From the NCBI RefSeq assembly GCF_004022425.1, contig NZ_RBZY01000018.1, positions 1 through 59,029 of the forward strand: a DNA stretch of 59,029 bases. The letters are read 5' to 3'. The DNA is from Microbacterium enclense. Its GTDB lineage: Bacteria; Actinomycetota; Actinomycetes; Actinomycetales; Microbacteriaceae. The notes under the pieces were generated by a model. The model saw nothing but the letters and a program-made list of their open reading frames with translations, had not been told where the DNA came from and ran no database searches. Shown piece by piece: positions 50,360-59,020 of the stretch (position 1 is its first letter; each line of letters opens with the position of its first letter). The position numbers were made by a program, and so were the translations under genes.

Positions 50360-52054
50360 ATGGCTTCATCGATCCCGGACACCGCCGCGCCGCGGCGTGT
50401 GCTCCCCGCCCTCATCGGGCTGTTGCTCGGCATGTTCGTGTCGATGCTGGCGTCCACCGTCGTCTCGACGTCGCTGCCGGTCATCGTCCACGACCTGTCC
50501 GGCGATCAGAACGCGTACACGTGGGTCATCACGGCGACACTGCTCACCACGGCGATCTCGACGCCCATCTGGGGCAAGCTCGCCGACCTGTTCAACCGCA
50601 AGGTGCTCATCCAGATCGCCATCGCGATCTTCGTCCTCGCCACCGCCGCGGCCGGGTTCTCCCAGAACACCGACATGCTCATCGCCTTCCGCGCCGTGCA
50701 GGGCCTCGGCGCCGGCGGTCTCGCCGCCCTCAGCCAGGTCATCATGGCCGACATCATCAGCCCCCGCGAGCGCGGCCGGTACATGGGTCTGTTCGGTGCC
50801 GTCATGGCCGTCGCGACGGTCGGCGGGCCTCTTCTCGGTGGAGTCATCACGGACGCCTTCGGATGGCGCTTCAACTTCTTCGTCGCGCTGCCGTTCGCGG
50901 TCGCCGCCCTCGTCATCCAGCAGCGCACGCTGCACCTCCCGCCCCGCGCCGCGCGCCGGGTCAAGATCGACTACCTCGGCATCGTGCTGCTGTCCACGGC
51001 CGTGTCGCTGCTTCTGATCTGGGTCACCAACGCGGGCCGCTCGTTCGACTGGGCGAGCGCCGAGACGCTCCTGATGATCGGGGGCGCCGTGCTCGCGGCG
51101 ATCCTCTTCATCGTGGTCGAGCTCCGCAGCTCGGAGCCGCTGGTTCCGCTCACGCTGTTCCGGGATGCCACCTTCACCCTCGCCACGATCGCGTCGATCG
51201 CGACCGGCCTGGCGATGTTCGGTACCTCGGTGTTCCTCAGCCAGTACATGCAGATGGCCCGCGGCGCCACGCCCACCGAGGCCGGCGTCATGACCATCCC
51301 GATGATCGCGGGGCTCCTGCTGGCATCCGTCATCGTCGGCGCCCTCATCACGCGCCACGGACACTGGAAGCCGTTCCTCGTCACGGGCGGGGTGCTGCTG
51401 ATCGCGGGCACGTTCCTGCTCTCGACGATCCACTACGACACGAACTTCGCCCTCGTCTCGGTCTACATGTTCCTCCTCGGCGCCGGCGTCGGCATGACGA
51501 TGCAGAACCTCGTCCTCATCGTGCAGAACACCGCCGACCCCGCGCGCATGGGCGCGGCGAGCTCGGGAGTGACGTTCTTCCGCAGCCTCGGCGGCACCAT
51601 CGGCGTCTCGGTCATGGGCGCCGTGCTCGCCAGCACCGCGACCGGGCTGTTCACCGACCGTGCCACCGACCTGCAGGCCGCGATCGGTGCCCTGGGCCCT
51701 GCCGGCGCGCCCGTCGCCCAGGCGTTGCAGTCCGGGACCATCCCGCAGGTGTCGGCACTGCCCGAGGCCGTGCGCGTGATCGTGGAGGACATCTACGCCC
51801 AGTCCATCGCCCACGCGTTCCTCATCGCGGTGCCCGTGGCGATCGTGAGCCTCATCGCGATCCTGTTCCTCCCGAACCGCCCGCTCACGCGCATGACGAC
51901 GTCCGAGCGCGTCGCGGCCAGCGAGGCCGACCTCGCGACCGTGTCGGTGCCCGCCGGAATGGCGAGCCTGTCGACGACGGGGACGGTCGCGACGGTGGAT
52001 GCCGCACCCCGCCGTCGTGCACGCTCCGAGGCCGCGATGGGAGAAGATGGGTGA
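50360..52054 (+). CDS. DHA2-family multidrug MFS exporter (EmrB/QacA type)
   Basis: A 564-residue, 14-helix drug:proton antiporter. LIGLLLGMFVSMLASTVVSTSLPVIVHDLSGDQNAYTWVITATLL and WGKLADLFNRKVLIQIAIAIFVLATAAAGFSQNTDMLIAFRAVQGLGAGGLAALSQVIMADIISPRERGRYMG are standard DHA2 segments (motif A with D-x-x-NRK, motif B R-x-x-QGxGAG). A ~60-residue cytoplasmic tail follows the last helix. GGAGAG ribosome site precedes the ATG. Its end overlaps the MarR gene, and its promoter carries two MarR operators, so expression should be induced by a ligand of that regulator. Confidence 0.95.
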   Translation: MASSIPDTAAPRRVLPALIGLLLGMFVSMLASTVVSTSLPVIVHDLSGDQNAYTWVITATLLTTAISTPIWGKLADLFNRKVLIQIAIAIFVLATAAAGFSQNTDMLIAFRAVQGLGAGGLAALSQVIMADIISPRERGRYMGLFGAVMAVATVGGPLLGGVITDAFGWRFNFFVALPFAVAALVIQQRTLHLPPRAARRVKIDYLGIVLLSTAVSLLLIWVTNAGRSFDWASAETLLMIGGAVLAAILFIVVELRSSEPLVPLTLFRDATFTLATIASIATGLAMFGTSVFLSQYMQMARGATPTEAGVMTIPMIAGLLLASVIVGALITRHGHWKPFLVTGGVLLIAGTFLLSTIHYDTNFALVSVYMFLLGAGVGMTMQNLVLIVQNTADPARMGAASSGVTFFRSLGGTIGVSVMGAVLASTATGLFTDRATDLQAAIGALGPAGAPVAQALQSGTIPQVSALPEAVRVIVEDIYAQSIAHAFLIAVPVAIVSLIAILFLPNRPLTRMTTSERVAASEADLATVSVPAGMASLSTTGTVATVDAAPRRRARSEAAMGEDG

Positions 52055-52520
52055 CGTGACCCGCGAAGACGACGCCGAGCGACAGGTCGCCGTGCACGCG
52101 CTCGAGCAGTCGTTCTCGGAACTGATGACCGTGTTCCGCCGCTACGTCGCCGAAGCGGCGGAACGGGTCAGTCCGGGAATGCTCCCGGCGACGTTCAAGA
52201 CGCTGTCGACCGTCAGCCGCTTCGGGCCCATGACCCTGTCCGCCCTCGCGGAGCGCCTGGCCGCCGACAAGGGCTTCCTCAGCCGGTCGATCAGTGAGCT
52301 CGAGGGTCTGGGATTGGTCACGCGCACCCCCGATCCCGTGGACCGTCGCTCGCGTCTGATCGCGGTGACCGAGGTCGGGGCCGCGCGTTTGGGGGAGGCC
52401 CGCGCGCCGCACCAGAGCCGTCTGCACGAGGCGATGGCCGACTGGTCGGTCACGGAGATCCAGCACCTGTCGACGATGCTGCACGCGCTGGCCGTCGGCG
52501 GAGTCCCCGACCGCGGCTGA
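52047..52520 (+). CDS. MarR-family transcriptional regulator
   Basis: A 157-residue winged-helix regulator. Helix-turn-helix GPMTLSALAERLAADKGFLSRSISELEGLGLVTRTPDPVDRRSRLIAVTEVG (about residues 60-110) ends in the D-x-R-S-R wing typical of MarR. Start ATG at 52047 overlaps the exporter stop; a GTG nine bases further on is an alternative. Encoded behind the pump it probably represses, with matching operators at 50263-50311. Confidence 0.94.
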   Translation: MGDVTREDDAERQVAVHALEQSFSELMTVFRRYVAEAAERVSPGMLPATFKTLSTVSRFGPMTLSALAERLAADKGFLSRSISELEGLGLVTRTPDPVDRRSRLIAVTEVGAARLGEARAPHQSRLHEAMADWSVTEIQHLSTMLHALAVGGVPDRG

Positions 52521-52545
52521 GCAGATCGCGGCGGATCAGTCCGCG

Positions 52546-52559
52546 GCGGAGCACTCCGC
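52546..52559. terminator. Weak hairpin downstream of the MarR gene
   Basis: GCGGAG and CTCCGC with two bases between, within a region that repeats CCGCGG; no U-tract. It may end the exporter-MarR transcript. Further on, GGTGTAACACC (52595-52605) is a short palindrome ~78 bases before the next gene and could be an operator. Confidence 0.35.
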
Positions 52560-52682
52560 GGATGCGCGGCTCTGCGACGCGACACGGTGATCGAGGTGTA
52601 ACACCGTCGAGACAATGGCGCGCTTGACTGAGGGAGTCGAGGCGGAGTCGCCGACGACGTCACCCCCGAGGAGGAGCGCCCG

Positions 52683-53705
52683 ATGAGATTCCGATCGACG
52701 CGTCCGGAGGCCGACGTCGCGGCACCCGAGCCCGCTCTGCCCGAGTCCATGCGCGCGACGGTTCTGGACTCGCCGGGTGGACCCGAAGCGCTCCACAGCG
52801 CGCGCGTCCCCCTGCCGGTGCCGATCCTGAGCGAGGTGCTCGTCCGGGTCGTCGCGGCCGGGGTGAATCCCATCGACGCCAGGACGCGCGCCGGGCGCGG
52901 CGCGTGCGACGCGATCACGGCGTGGCCGGCGACGCTCGGCTACGACTTCAGCGGCGTCGTGGTGGCGACGCCCTACGAATCGCACCCGTTCCCGCCCGGG
53001 ACCGAGGTGTTCGGGATGACGCCGACTCCGCGGACGCCCGGCACGTACGCCGAGTACGCGGTGGTGCCCTCGCTCTCGCTCGCTCGCAAGCCCCTGTCGC
53101 TCTCGCACGTCGAGGCGGCGGGTGTGCCCGTGGCCGCGCTCACGGCGTGGGGCGTGGTCGTCGAGACGGCGCTCGCCCACGCGAATCAGCGCATCCTCGT
53201 GCACGCCGGAAGCGGCGGGGTCGGGCATTTCGCCGTGCAGTTCGCCGCGTATTTCGGAGCGCACGTCATCGCGACCGGTTCGCCGAACAATCTCGACTGG
53301 TTGCGCGAGCTCGGCGCGGCGGAGGTGGTCGACCACACGGCGGTGCGGTTCGAAGAGGCGGTCGCCGATGTCGATGTCGTCGTCGATCTCGTCGGTAACG
53401 CCCTCGACGACACCGGGACGCGGTCGCTCGATGTCCTGCGTCCGGGCGGTCTGCTGATCGAGGTCCCCACCGGCGCATGGCCGGGCTTCCGCGAGGCCGC
53501 GTCGGCGCGTGGCATCCGCTCGACGGGATACAAGGTCGTCCCCGACGGCAGCGCCCTGGCGACGGTCGGGCGGCTCCTGGACTCCGGTGCCGTCCGTGTG
53601 TTCGTCGATCGCGTCTTCGATCTGGCGGATGCCGCCGACGCCCACCGCGAGCTCGAGAAGGGGCACACGCGCGGAAAGATCGTGCTGCGGGTCAGCGACG
53701 ACTGA
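52683..53705 (+). CDS. NADPH:quinone reductase-like MDR oxidoreductase
   Basis: A 340-residue zinc-free medium-chain reductase. After a ~20-residue leader, MRATVLDSPGGPEALHSARVPLP starts the catalytic domain; GVNPIDARTRAG and TLGYDFSGVVVA are family motifs; ILVHAGSGGVGHFAVQFAAYFGAHVIATGSPNN holds the NADPH-binding G-S-G-G-V-G turn. No structural or catalytic zinc cysteines are present, which places it with quinone oxidoreductases rather than alcohol dehydrogenases. GAGGAGG ribosome site. Its 3' end overlaps the convergent argP gene by 14 bases. Confidence 0.9.
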   Translation: MRFRSTRPEADVAAPEPALPESMRATVLDSPGGPEALHSARVPLPVPILSEVLVRVVAAGVNPIDARTRAGRGACDAITAWPATLGYDFSGVVVATPYESHPFPPGTEVFGMTPTPRTPGTYAEYAVVPSLSLARKPLSLSHVEAAGVPVAALTAWGVVVETALAHANQRILVHAGSGGVGHFAVQFAAYFGAHVIATGSPNNLDWLRELGAAEVVDHTAVRFEEAVADVDVVVDLVGNALDDTGTRSLDVLRPGGLLIEVPTGAWPGFREAASARGIRSTGYKVVPDGSALATVGRLLDSGAVRVFVDRVFDLADAADAHRELEKGHTRGKIVLRVSDD

Positions 53706-54594
53706 CGCGCTGCGTCGCGAGGACCCGTCGCCCCTCGCCGACCACCTCGTCCGCGACCTCGTCGAGGAGCGGAGACGTGAGGTTCCACTGCTGCCAGAAC
53801 AGCGGAACGTCGATGGGATCGCCGCCGAGCCTCACGAGCGTGCCGTCGGCGAGTCCGTGCGCGGATTGGAACTCCGGCAACAGCCCCCAGCCGAACCCCA
53901 GGGCGACCGCCGTCGCGAAATCCTGCGAGGCGGGCACACGGTGCCGCGGCGGCTCCCCCGTCGATACCCCGCGCGTGGTGAGCCACTGCGACTGGAGGTC
54001 GTCGCGGCGGTCGAAGTCGACGAGCGGGGCCCGGGCGAGGGCCGCGCCGTCGACCCCGCCCGGGAACCAGCGTTGCGCGAACCCGGCCGCGGCGACCGCT
54101 TCGTACCGCAGGACCCCGAGATCGCGCACACGACAACCCGCGACCGGCGCCTCCCGCGACGTGACCGCGGCCATCACGACCCCGCTCTCGAGCAGCCCGG
54201 CGGTGAAGTCCTGGTCGTCGCGGTGCAGATCGAACACGACGGGACGCCGCTGGGCGACACGGTGGAGCGGCGGCAGGAACCAGGTGGCGAGAGAATCGGC
54301 ATTCACCGCCAGCGGAACGGATGCCACGTCGCCCCCCTCCGCGCCCATGGCAGCGAGGGCGTCGTGTTCGAGCAGCGCGAGCTGGCGCGCGAGGCGCACG
54401 ACGGCATCGCCCGCCGCGGTCGTGCGCACGGGCTTGGATCGCACGAGCACGACCCGCCCGACCTGATCCTCGAGAGCGCGCAGGCGTTGGCTCACCGCCG
54501 ACGGGGTGATGTGCAGGCGCCGAGCCGCGGCATCCAGGGTTCCTTCGTCGACGACCGTGGCGAGCGTCCGCGCGAAGTCCAGAGGGATCGACAT
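53692..54594 (-). CDS. argP: LysR-family regulator ArgP (LysG)
   Basis: A 300-residue regulator. LDFARTLATVVDEGTLDAAARRLHITPSAVSQRLRALEDQVGRVVLVRSKPVRTTAAGD (residues 5-63) is the LysR HTH and linker; SVPLAVNADSLATWFLPPL is the ArgP-type start of the effector domain, which senses lysine or arginine. Divergent from a LysE/ArgO exporter with 69 bases between starts, the arrangement seen for lysG-lysE in Corynebacterium and argP-argO in E. coli. It should activate the exporter when basic amino acids accumulate. Confidence 0.94.
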   Translation of the reverse strand: MSIPLDFARTLATVVDEGTLDAAARRLHITPSAVSQRLRALEDQVGRVVLVRSKPVRTTAAGDAVVRLARQLALLEHDALAAMGAEGGDVASVPLAVNADSLATWFLPPLHRVAQRRPVVFDLHRDDQDFTAGLLESGVVMAAVTSREAPVAGCRVRDLGVLRYEAVAAAGFAQRWFPGGVDGAALARAPLVDFDRRDDLQSQWLTTRGVSTGEPPRHRVPASQDFATAVALGFGWGLLPEFQSAHGLADGTLVRLGGDPIDVPLFWQQWNLTSPLLDEVADEVVGEGRRVLATQRVSRR

Positions 54595-54599
54595 GAAGC

Positions 54600-54624
54600 A
54601 ATGCTAATGCTCTGTCAGAATGCT
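54600..54624. promoter_or_regulatory. Triple AATGCT repeat in the argP-lysE divergent region
   Basis: AATGCT occurs at 54600-54605, 54606-54611 and 54619-54624, in a region otherwise poor in repeats and AT-richer than its surroundings. It directly precedes the argP start codon and lies ~40 bases before lysE. Candidate ArgP contact sites by position. Confidence 0.4.
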
Positions 54625-54663
54625 GAACTGTACTTGAGATAGTCGCGAACCTATCGTCGAGGT

Positions 54664-55317
54664 GTGCTCTCCCCCCTTCTGGCCGGCTTCGGACTCGGCC
54701 TCTCGCTCATCGTCGCCATCGGCGCACAGAACCTGTTCGTCCTCCGCCAGGGCGTGCGCCGCGAGCACGTGATCGCGGTCGTCGCCGTGTGCGCCGTATC
54801 CGACGCCCTGCTCATCGCCGTGGGCGTCTCCGGCATCGGCGCGGTCGTCGCCGCCGTTCCGTGGCTCCTCGACGTCGTCCGCTGGGCCGGCGCGGCATTC
54901 CTCCTCGGCTACGGCGCGGTCGCCGCCCGCCGGGCGCTCCGCCCCTCCGGCGCCGTCCTGCACGTGGAGGCGGAGACGTCCCCCGCGGACGGCGCCGTGC
55001 GCACACGGACCGTGACCACGACGCGCGCCGCCGCGATCCTCACGTGCCTCGCGCTGACGTGGCTGAACCCGCACGTCTACCTCGACACGGTGTTCCTGCT
55101 CGGATCCGTCGCCGCCACCCACGGCGACGCCCGCGGCATCTTCGGTGTCGGGGCCGCCGGTGCCAGCGTCGTGTGGTTCACGGCGCTCGGGTTCGGGGCG
55201 CGCTTCCTCGGGCGCTGGCTCGACTCTCCGCGCGCCTGGCGCGTGCTGGACGCCGTGATCGCGCTGGTGATGTGGGTGCTCGCGTTCTCCCTCGTCCTCC
55301 CGGTGTTCACCGGCTGA
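54664..55317 (+). CDS. lysE: LysE/ArgO-family basic amino acid exporter
   Basis: A 217-residue membrane protein with six helices. LLAGFGLGLSLIVAIGAQNLFVLRQGVRREHV is the LysE family signature (G-A-Q-N-x-F-V-L-R-Q-G), and AAILTCLALTWLNPHVYLDTVFLLGSV the second conserved block (W-L-N-P-H-x-Y-L-D). Exports excess lysine or arginine by proton exchange. GTG start with a weak RBS. Divergent argP is its likely activator. The downstream acylphosphatase gene is 15 bases away and may share the transcript. Confidence 0.95.
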   Translation: MLSPLLAGFGLGLSLIVAIGAQNLFVLRQGVRREHVIAVVAVCAVSDALLIAVGVSGIGAVVAAVPWLLDVVRWAGAAFLLGYGAVAARRALRPSGAVLHVEAETSPADGAVRTRTVTTTRAAAILTCLALTWLNPHVYLDTVFLLGSVAATHGDARGIFGVGAAGASVVWFTALGFGARFLGRWLDSPRAWRVLDAVIALVMWVLAFSLVLPVFTG

Positions 55318-55332
55318 GGGCACAATGGAGCC

Positions 55333-55611
55333 ATGCCAACCGTCGCGATCACCGTCCGCGGTCACGTGCAGGGCGTCGGATTCCGCTGGGCCCTCCGCGC
55401 CGAAGCCGAACGCGTCGGCGTCACCGGCTGGGTCCGCAATCGTCGCGACGGATCGGTCGAGGCCCACGTCAGCGGCGCGCAGCCGGAGATCGACGAGGTC
55501 GTCGCCTGGGCGCACCACGGTCCGCCTCTCGCCCGCGTCGAGCGGGTCGAGATCGCCGTGGTCCCGGATGCCGAGGACCACACGGCGTTCGAGATCCGCG
55601 CGTCCGCCTAG
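55333..55611 (+). CDS. acyP: Acylphosphatase
   Basis: A 92-residue enzyme hydrolysing acyl phosphates such as acetyl phosphate or carbamoyl phosphate. GHVQGVGFRWALRAEAERVGVTGWVRNRRDGSVEAHVSG holds the catalytic Arg18 and Asn36 and the phosphate loop. Length and fold are standard. Its stop overlaps the end of the convergent nitronate monooxygenase gene by four bases. Confidence 0.96.
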   Translation: MPTVAITVRGHVQGVGFRWALRAEAERVGVTGWVRNRRDGSVEAHVSGAQPEIDEVVAWAHHGPPLARVERVEIAVVPDAEDHTAFEIRASA

Positions 55612-56660
55612 TCTCGGTCGGCCGGGAGTCCGGCTCGGAGCTCCGCGAGCACGTCGCCGGCGTCGTCGAGACGGGTGAGACCCGCGGCCTGCCCCGCCCA
55701 CAGCGACAGCAGCTCTCCCTCGCCCGCAACCGCGGCCGCTGCCCGGAAGACGCCGGTGAGCCAGTTCTGCGCGGGGAACGGCGCGATCGCACCGGCCGCT
55801 TCGATCTCACGGACGGCGTGGTTCGGGATGCCGCGCGCCAGCCGCCCGCTCATCGCCCGTGTCAGCACGGTGTCGGTGTCGCTCGCCGCGGCCAGGGCGG
55901 CACGGTGGGCGGCCGACGCCGCGGACTGACGGGTGCCGAGGAACGCGGTGCCGACCTGCACCCCGGCGGCGCCCAGCGCGAACGCGGCGGCGACGCCCCG
56001 GCGATCCGCGATCCCCCCGGCCGCGATGACCGGCACCGACACGGCGTCCACCACCTGCGGCACGAGCGCGAACGTTCCCACGAGCGATGTCGCCGGGTCG
56101 CGCAGGAACGACACGCGATGGCCCCCGGCCTCCATCCCGGTGGCGACGACGGCATCCACACCCGCCGTGTCCAGAACGACGGCCTCGGCGACGGAGGTGG
56201 CCGTGCCGACCAGACGGATGCCGTGCTCCCGGGCCCGCGCGACGGTCGCGGCATCCGGCGCTCCGAACACCACGCTGAGCACGTCCGGGCGTGCGGCGAA
56301 CACCGCGTCGAGCTGGGCGCTCAGGGACGGGAGGAAGGCCGTCGGCACCTCGGGGAGCGAGACCCCGGCCGCGGCGAAGAGGGGAGCCATGGCATCCAGG
56401 ACCGGGGTGAGGTCCACGTCGGCCGGCTCCACTTCGTCGCCGCGCGGCCACCACAGGTTGACCGCGATCGGCCGATCGGTCGCCTCACGCAGCTGCCGGA
56501 TCGTGTCGTGGATGCGGTCGGGTGTATAGCCGTACAGGCCGAACGACCCCAGGCCACCGCCATCGCTGACCGCCGCGGCCAGCGGCACCGACGACACACC
56601 CCCGAACGGGCCGAGGACGATCGGGACATCGATGCCGAAGAGTTCCGTCAGCCGCGACAC
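55608..56660 (-). CDS. Nitronate monooxygenase (2-nitropropane dioxygenase family)
   Basis: A 350-residue FMN-dependent TIM-barrel enzyme that oxidises nitroalkanes or propionate 3-nitronate. PIVLGPFGGVSSVPLAAAVSDGGGLGSFG is the family start, VDAVVATGMEAGGHRVSF contains the G-x-E-A-G-G-H catalytic and FMN-binding motif, and PVIAAGGIADRRGVAAAFALGAAGVQVGTAFLGT the phosphate-binding end. Two bases separate it from the ABC ATPase upstream on the same strand, so it may be the last gene of that operon. Physiological substrate uncertain. Confidence 0.9.
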   Translation of the reverse strand: MSRLTELFGIDVPIVLGPFGGVSSVPLAAAVSDGGGLGSFGLYGYTPDRIHDTIRQLREATDRPIAVNLWWPRGDEVEPADVDLTPVLDAMAPLFAAAGVSLPEVPTAFLPSLSAQLDAVFAARPDVLSVVFGAPDAATVARAREHGIRLVGTATSVAEAVVLDTAGVDAVVATGMEAGGHRVSFLRDPATSLVGTFALVPQVVDAVSVPVIAAGGIADRRGVAAAFALGAAGVQVGTAFLGTRQSAASAAHRAALAAASDTDTVLTRAMSGRLARGIPNHAVREIEAAGAIAPFPAQNWLTGVFRAAAAVAGEGELLSLWAGQAAGLTRLDDAGDVLAELRAGLPADRD

Positions 56661-56662
56661 GA

Positions 56663-57457
56663 TCAGTCCAGCGGGCGCAGGAGGCGGTCGAGGAACCGAC
56701 GCGTGCGTTCCTTCTTCGGCGCGGTGAACAGCACGCCGGGCGCGCCGCGCTCGACGATGACCCCCTCGTCGAAGAACAGCACCTCGTCCGCGACCTCGCG
56801 GGCGAAGCCCAGCTCGTGCGTGACGATGATCATCGTCCAGCCGTCGTCGGCGAGTCCGCGCAGAACCTTCAGCACCTCGCCCACCAACTCGGGGTCGAGG
56901 GCGCTCGTCGGCTCGTCGAACAGCAAGAGATCGGGCTCGAGGGCCAGCGCTCGGACGATCCCGACACGCTGCTGCTGCCCGCCCGAGAGCTCCGACGGGT
57001 ACGCGTCACGCTTCTCGGTGAGACCGACACGCGCCAGGAGAGCCTCGGCACGCGCGGTCGCGGTGGCCTTCGGGACCCCGTGCGCCTGCACCGGTCCCTC
57101 GATGACGTTCTGCAGCACGGTCAGGTGCGGGAACAGATTGTGGTGCTGGAAGACCATCGCCGAGCGGTCGCGCATCGCCGCGCGGTCAGCCTTGGACACT
57201 TTGCCGGCGAAGTCGATCGTCGGCCCGCCGTCGAAGACGACGCGGCCCTGCTCCGGCGTCTCGAGAGCGTTCAGACAGCGGAGCACCGTGGTCTTGCCCG
57301 ACCCGGACGGGCCGATGAGCACGAGCACCTCTCCGCGCTGCACCTCGAGGTCGACGCCGTCGAGGACACGGTTCGCGCCGAAGTTCTTCTGCAGACCGTG
57401 GACCCGCAGAAGCGGGGTCACGGGCGCCGGGGTCTGGGCATCGTCACCGTGCGACAT
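56663..57457 (-). CDS. Amino acid ABC transporter ATP-binding protein
   Basis: A 264-residue polar amino acid importer ATPase. LIGPSGSGKTTVLRCLNALE is Walker A, LSGGQQQRVGIVRALALEPDLLLFDEPTSALDPELVGEVLKVL carries the signature and Walker B, and IVTHELGFAREVADEVLFFDEGVIVERG the switch. MVFQHHNLFPHLTVLQNV and the PAAT-type C terminus place it close to cystine/glutamine (TcyC/GlnQ) ATPases. Overlaps the permease stop by 14 bases. Co-transcribed with permease and binding protein. Confidence 0.95.
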   Translation of the reverse strand: MSHGDDAQTPAPVTPLLRVHGLQKNFGANRVLDGVDLEVQRGEVLVLIGPSGSGKTTVLRCLNALETPEQGRVVFDGGPTIDFAGKVSKADRAAMRDRSAMVFQHHNLFPHLTVLQNVIEGPVQAHGVPKATATARAEALLARVGLTEKRDAYPSELSGGQQQRVGIVRALALEPDLLLFDEPTSALDPELVGEVLKVLRGLADDGWTMIIVTHELGFAREVADEVLFFDEGVIVERGAPGVLFTAPKKERTRRFLDRLLRPLD

Positions 57458-58109
57458 GGCGATCGAGCCTCCTCTCGAGGACTCCCTGTCCCGCGGACAG
57501 CACGAGACAGAACAGCCAGTAGATGAGCGCCGCTTCGAGGTAGATCGCCATGAACTCGTACGAGAAGGCGGCGATGTTCTGCGCCTGTCGGAACAGCTCG
57601 GTGACCAGGATGAGGGATGCCAGCGAACTGTCCTTCACGAGCGAGATGAACGTGTTGGACAGCGGAGGGACGGAGACCCGAGCGGCCTGCGGAAGGATGA
57701 TGCGCGTCAGCGTCCTGCCGGGAGGGAGCCCGACGACGTGCGCGGCCTCCCACTGTCCCTGCGGGACCGAGAGGATCGCGGCGCGGATCACCTCGGCGGC
57801 GTACCCCCCGACGTTCAGCGAGAAAGCGATGACCGCCGCGGGGAACGGGTCGATGACGACCCCCACCGCGGGAAGGCCGTAGAAGATCACGAACAACTGC
57901 ACCAGCAACGGGGTGCCGCGGATGACGGAGATGTAGAACCGCGCGACCCCGCGCAGCACGATGTTTCGCGAGAGACGCAGGAGCGCCATTCCCAGCGCGA
58001 TGACGAGACCGATGGCGAACGACGCCAGTGAGAGCGGGATGGTGCCCCGCAAACCCGCCAGCACCATCGGCCAGAACGAATCGATGAGCAGTGTCCAGAT
58101 GTCGTTCAC
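57444..58109 (-). CDS. Amino acid ABC transporter permease
   Basis: A 221-residue permease of the His/Glu/Gln/Arg family (HEQRo). GLRGTIPLSLASFAIGLVIALGMALLRLSRN is the first conserved helix pair, RGTPLLVQLFVIFYGLPAVG is the family signature, and GQWEAAHVVGLPPGRTLTRIILPQAARVSVPPLSNTFISLVKDSSLASLI is the EAA loop and helix. Features such as the FYGLPAVG segment match cystine-type permeases. 76 bases downstream of the binding-protein gene, with a hairpin in the gap. Confidence 0.95.
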   Translation of the reverse strand: MNDIWTLLIDSFWPMVLAGLRGTIPLSLASFAIGLVIALGMALLRLSRNIVLRGVARFYISVIRGTPLLVQLFVIFYGLPAVGVVIDPFPAAVIAFSLNVGGYAAEVIRAAILSVPQGQWEAAHVVGLPPGRTLTRIILPQAARVSVPPLSNTFISLVKDSSLASLILVTELFRQAQNIAAFSYEFMAIYLEAALIYWLFCLVLSAGQGVLERRLDRHVAR

Positions 58110-58136
58110 TCGGCCTCCTTCCTGTCACGCACGCGG

Positions 58137-58175
58137 CGCGCCCGCGCCCCACGCTAAACGGGAGACGCGGGCGCG
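58137..58175 (-). promoter_or_regulatory. Intercistronic hairpin between binding protein and permease genes
   Basis: Perfect 10-base arms CGCGCCCGCG (58137-58146) and CGCGGGCGCG (58166-58175), loop 19 bases, 10 bases beyond the binding-protein stop. Same placement as the hairpin in the sugar ABC operon at 39465-39502. Confidence 0.65.
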
Positions 58176-58185
58176 CGTCGGGGCT

Positions 58186-58989
58186 TTACTTCGTGACGTC
58201 GGCGCCGAAGTACTTCTCGCTGATCTGGGCGAGGGTCCCGTCGGCGCGGAGCTCCTCGAGCGCGGTGTCGATGGCATCCGCGAGGGCCTGCTTGTCCTGG
58301 GTCGTCGCGAAGGCGCTCTCGGAGGAGTCCTCCGTCTCGGCGGCGATCTTCAGACCCGTGGGGCTGTTGGTCTTCTCGTAATCGAGATAGGTCAGCTGAT
58401 CGTTGACCGTAGCGTCGACGCGGCCCTGCTGCAGCAGCGCGACGGCCTGCGCCCACCCCTCGACGGCCTCGACCTGCGCACCGCTCTCGGTGGCCAGCTC
58501 GTACCAGTTGCTCGTCAGCGACTGCGCGGTGGTCTTCCCGGACAGGTCGGCGAAGCTCGAGATCGACGAGTCGTCCTCGGCGGTCACGACGACACCGCGC
58601 GAGACGGTGTAGGGCGAGCTGAACAGGTACTTCTCCTGCCGCTCGGGGTTGATCGAGACCTGGTTGGCGATGACGTCGAAGCGTCCGGCGTCGAGGCCCG
58701 CGAAGATGGCATCCCACTGGGTCTCCTGGAACCGGACCTCGAGACCGAGCTTGTCGGCGACGGCCTCGGCGATCTCGACGTCGAAACCTGTCAGCGCGCC
58801 CGACTCGTCGTGGAACGAGAACGGACGGTAGGTCCCCTCGGTGGCGACGGTCAGCGTGCCGCCGCTGACGAGGCCGAGGTCATCGCCCTGCTCGGCCGAA
58901 CCGGACGTGGAGCCTCCGCTGCACGCGCTGAGCGCGAGGGCGAGAGCACCGAGGGCTGCGGCGAGAACGGGAAGACGACGACGGGGCAT
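58186..58989 (-). CDS. Amino acid ABC transporter substrate-binding lipoprotein
   Basis: A 267-residue binding protein. Signal peptide with lipobox LSAC (Cys23), then a Gly/Ser linker. GTLTVATEGTYRPFSFHDESGALTGFDVEIAEAVADKLGLEVRFQETQWDAIFAGLDAGRFDVIANQVSINPERQEKYLFSSPY is the SBP family 3 core; the NQVSINPER segment and the SLTSNWYE stretch resemble cystine-binding TcyA/FliY proteins. So the operon probably imports cystine or a related polar amino acid, an inference from these motifs. RBS AAGGAA precedes the ATG. First gene of the operon. Confidence 0.94.
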   Translation of the reverse strand: MPRRRLPVLAAALGALALALSACSGGSTSGSAEQGDDLGLVSGGTLTVATEGTYRPFSFHDESGALTGFDVEIAEAVADKLGLEVRFQETQWDAIFAGLDAGRFDVIANQVSINPERQEKYLFSSPYTVSRGVVVTAEDDSSISSFADLSGKTTAQSLTSNWYELATESGAQVEAVEGWAQAVALLQQGRVDATVNDQLTYLDYEKTNSPTGLKIAAETEDSSESAFATTQDKQALADAIDTALEELRADGTLAQISEKYFGADVTK

Positions 58990-59020
58990 AGCTGTTCCTT
59001 GCTGTGGTGCGGGTGAGTGC

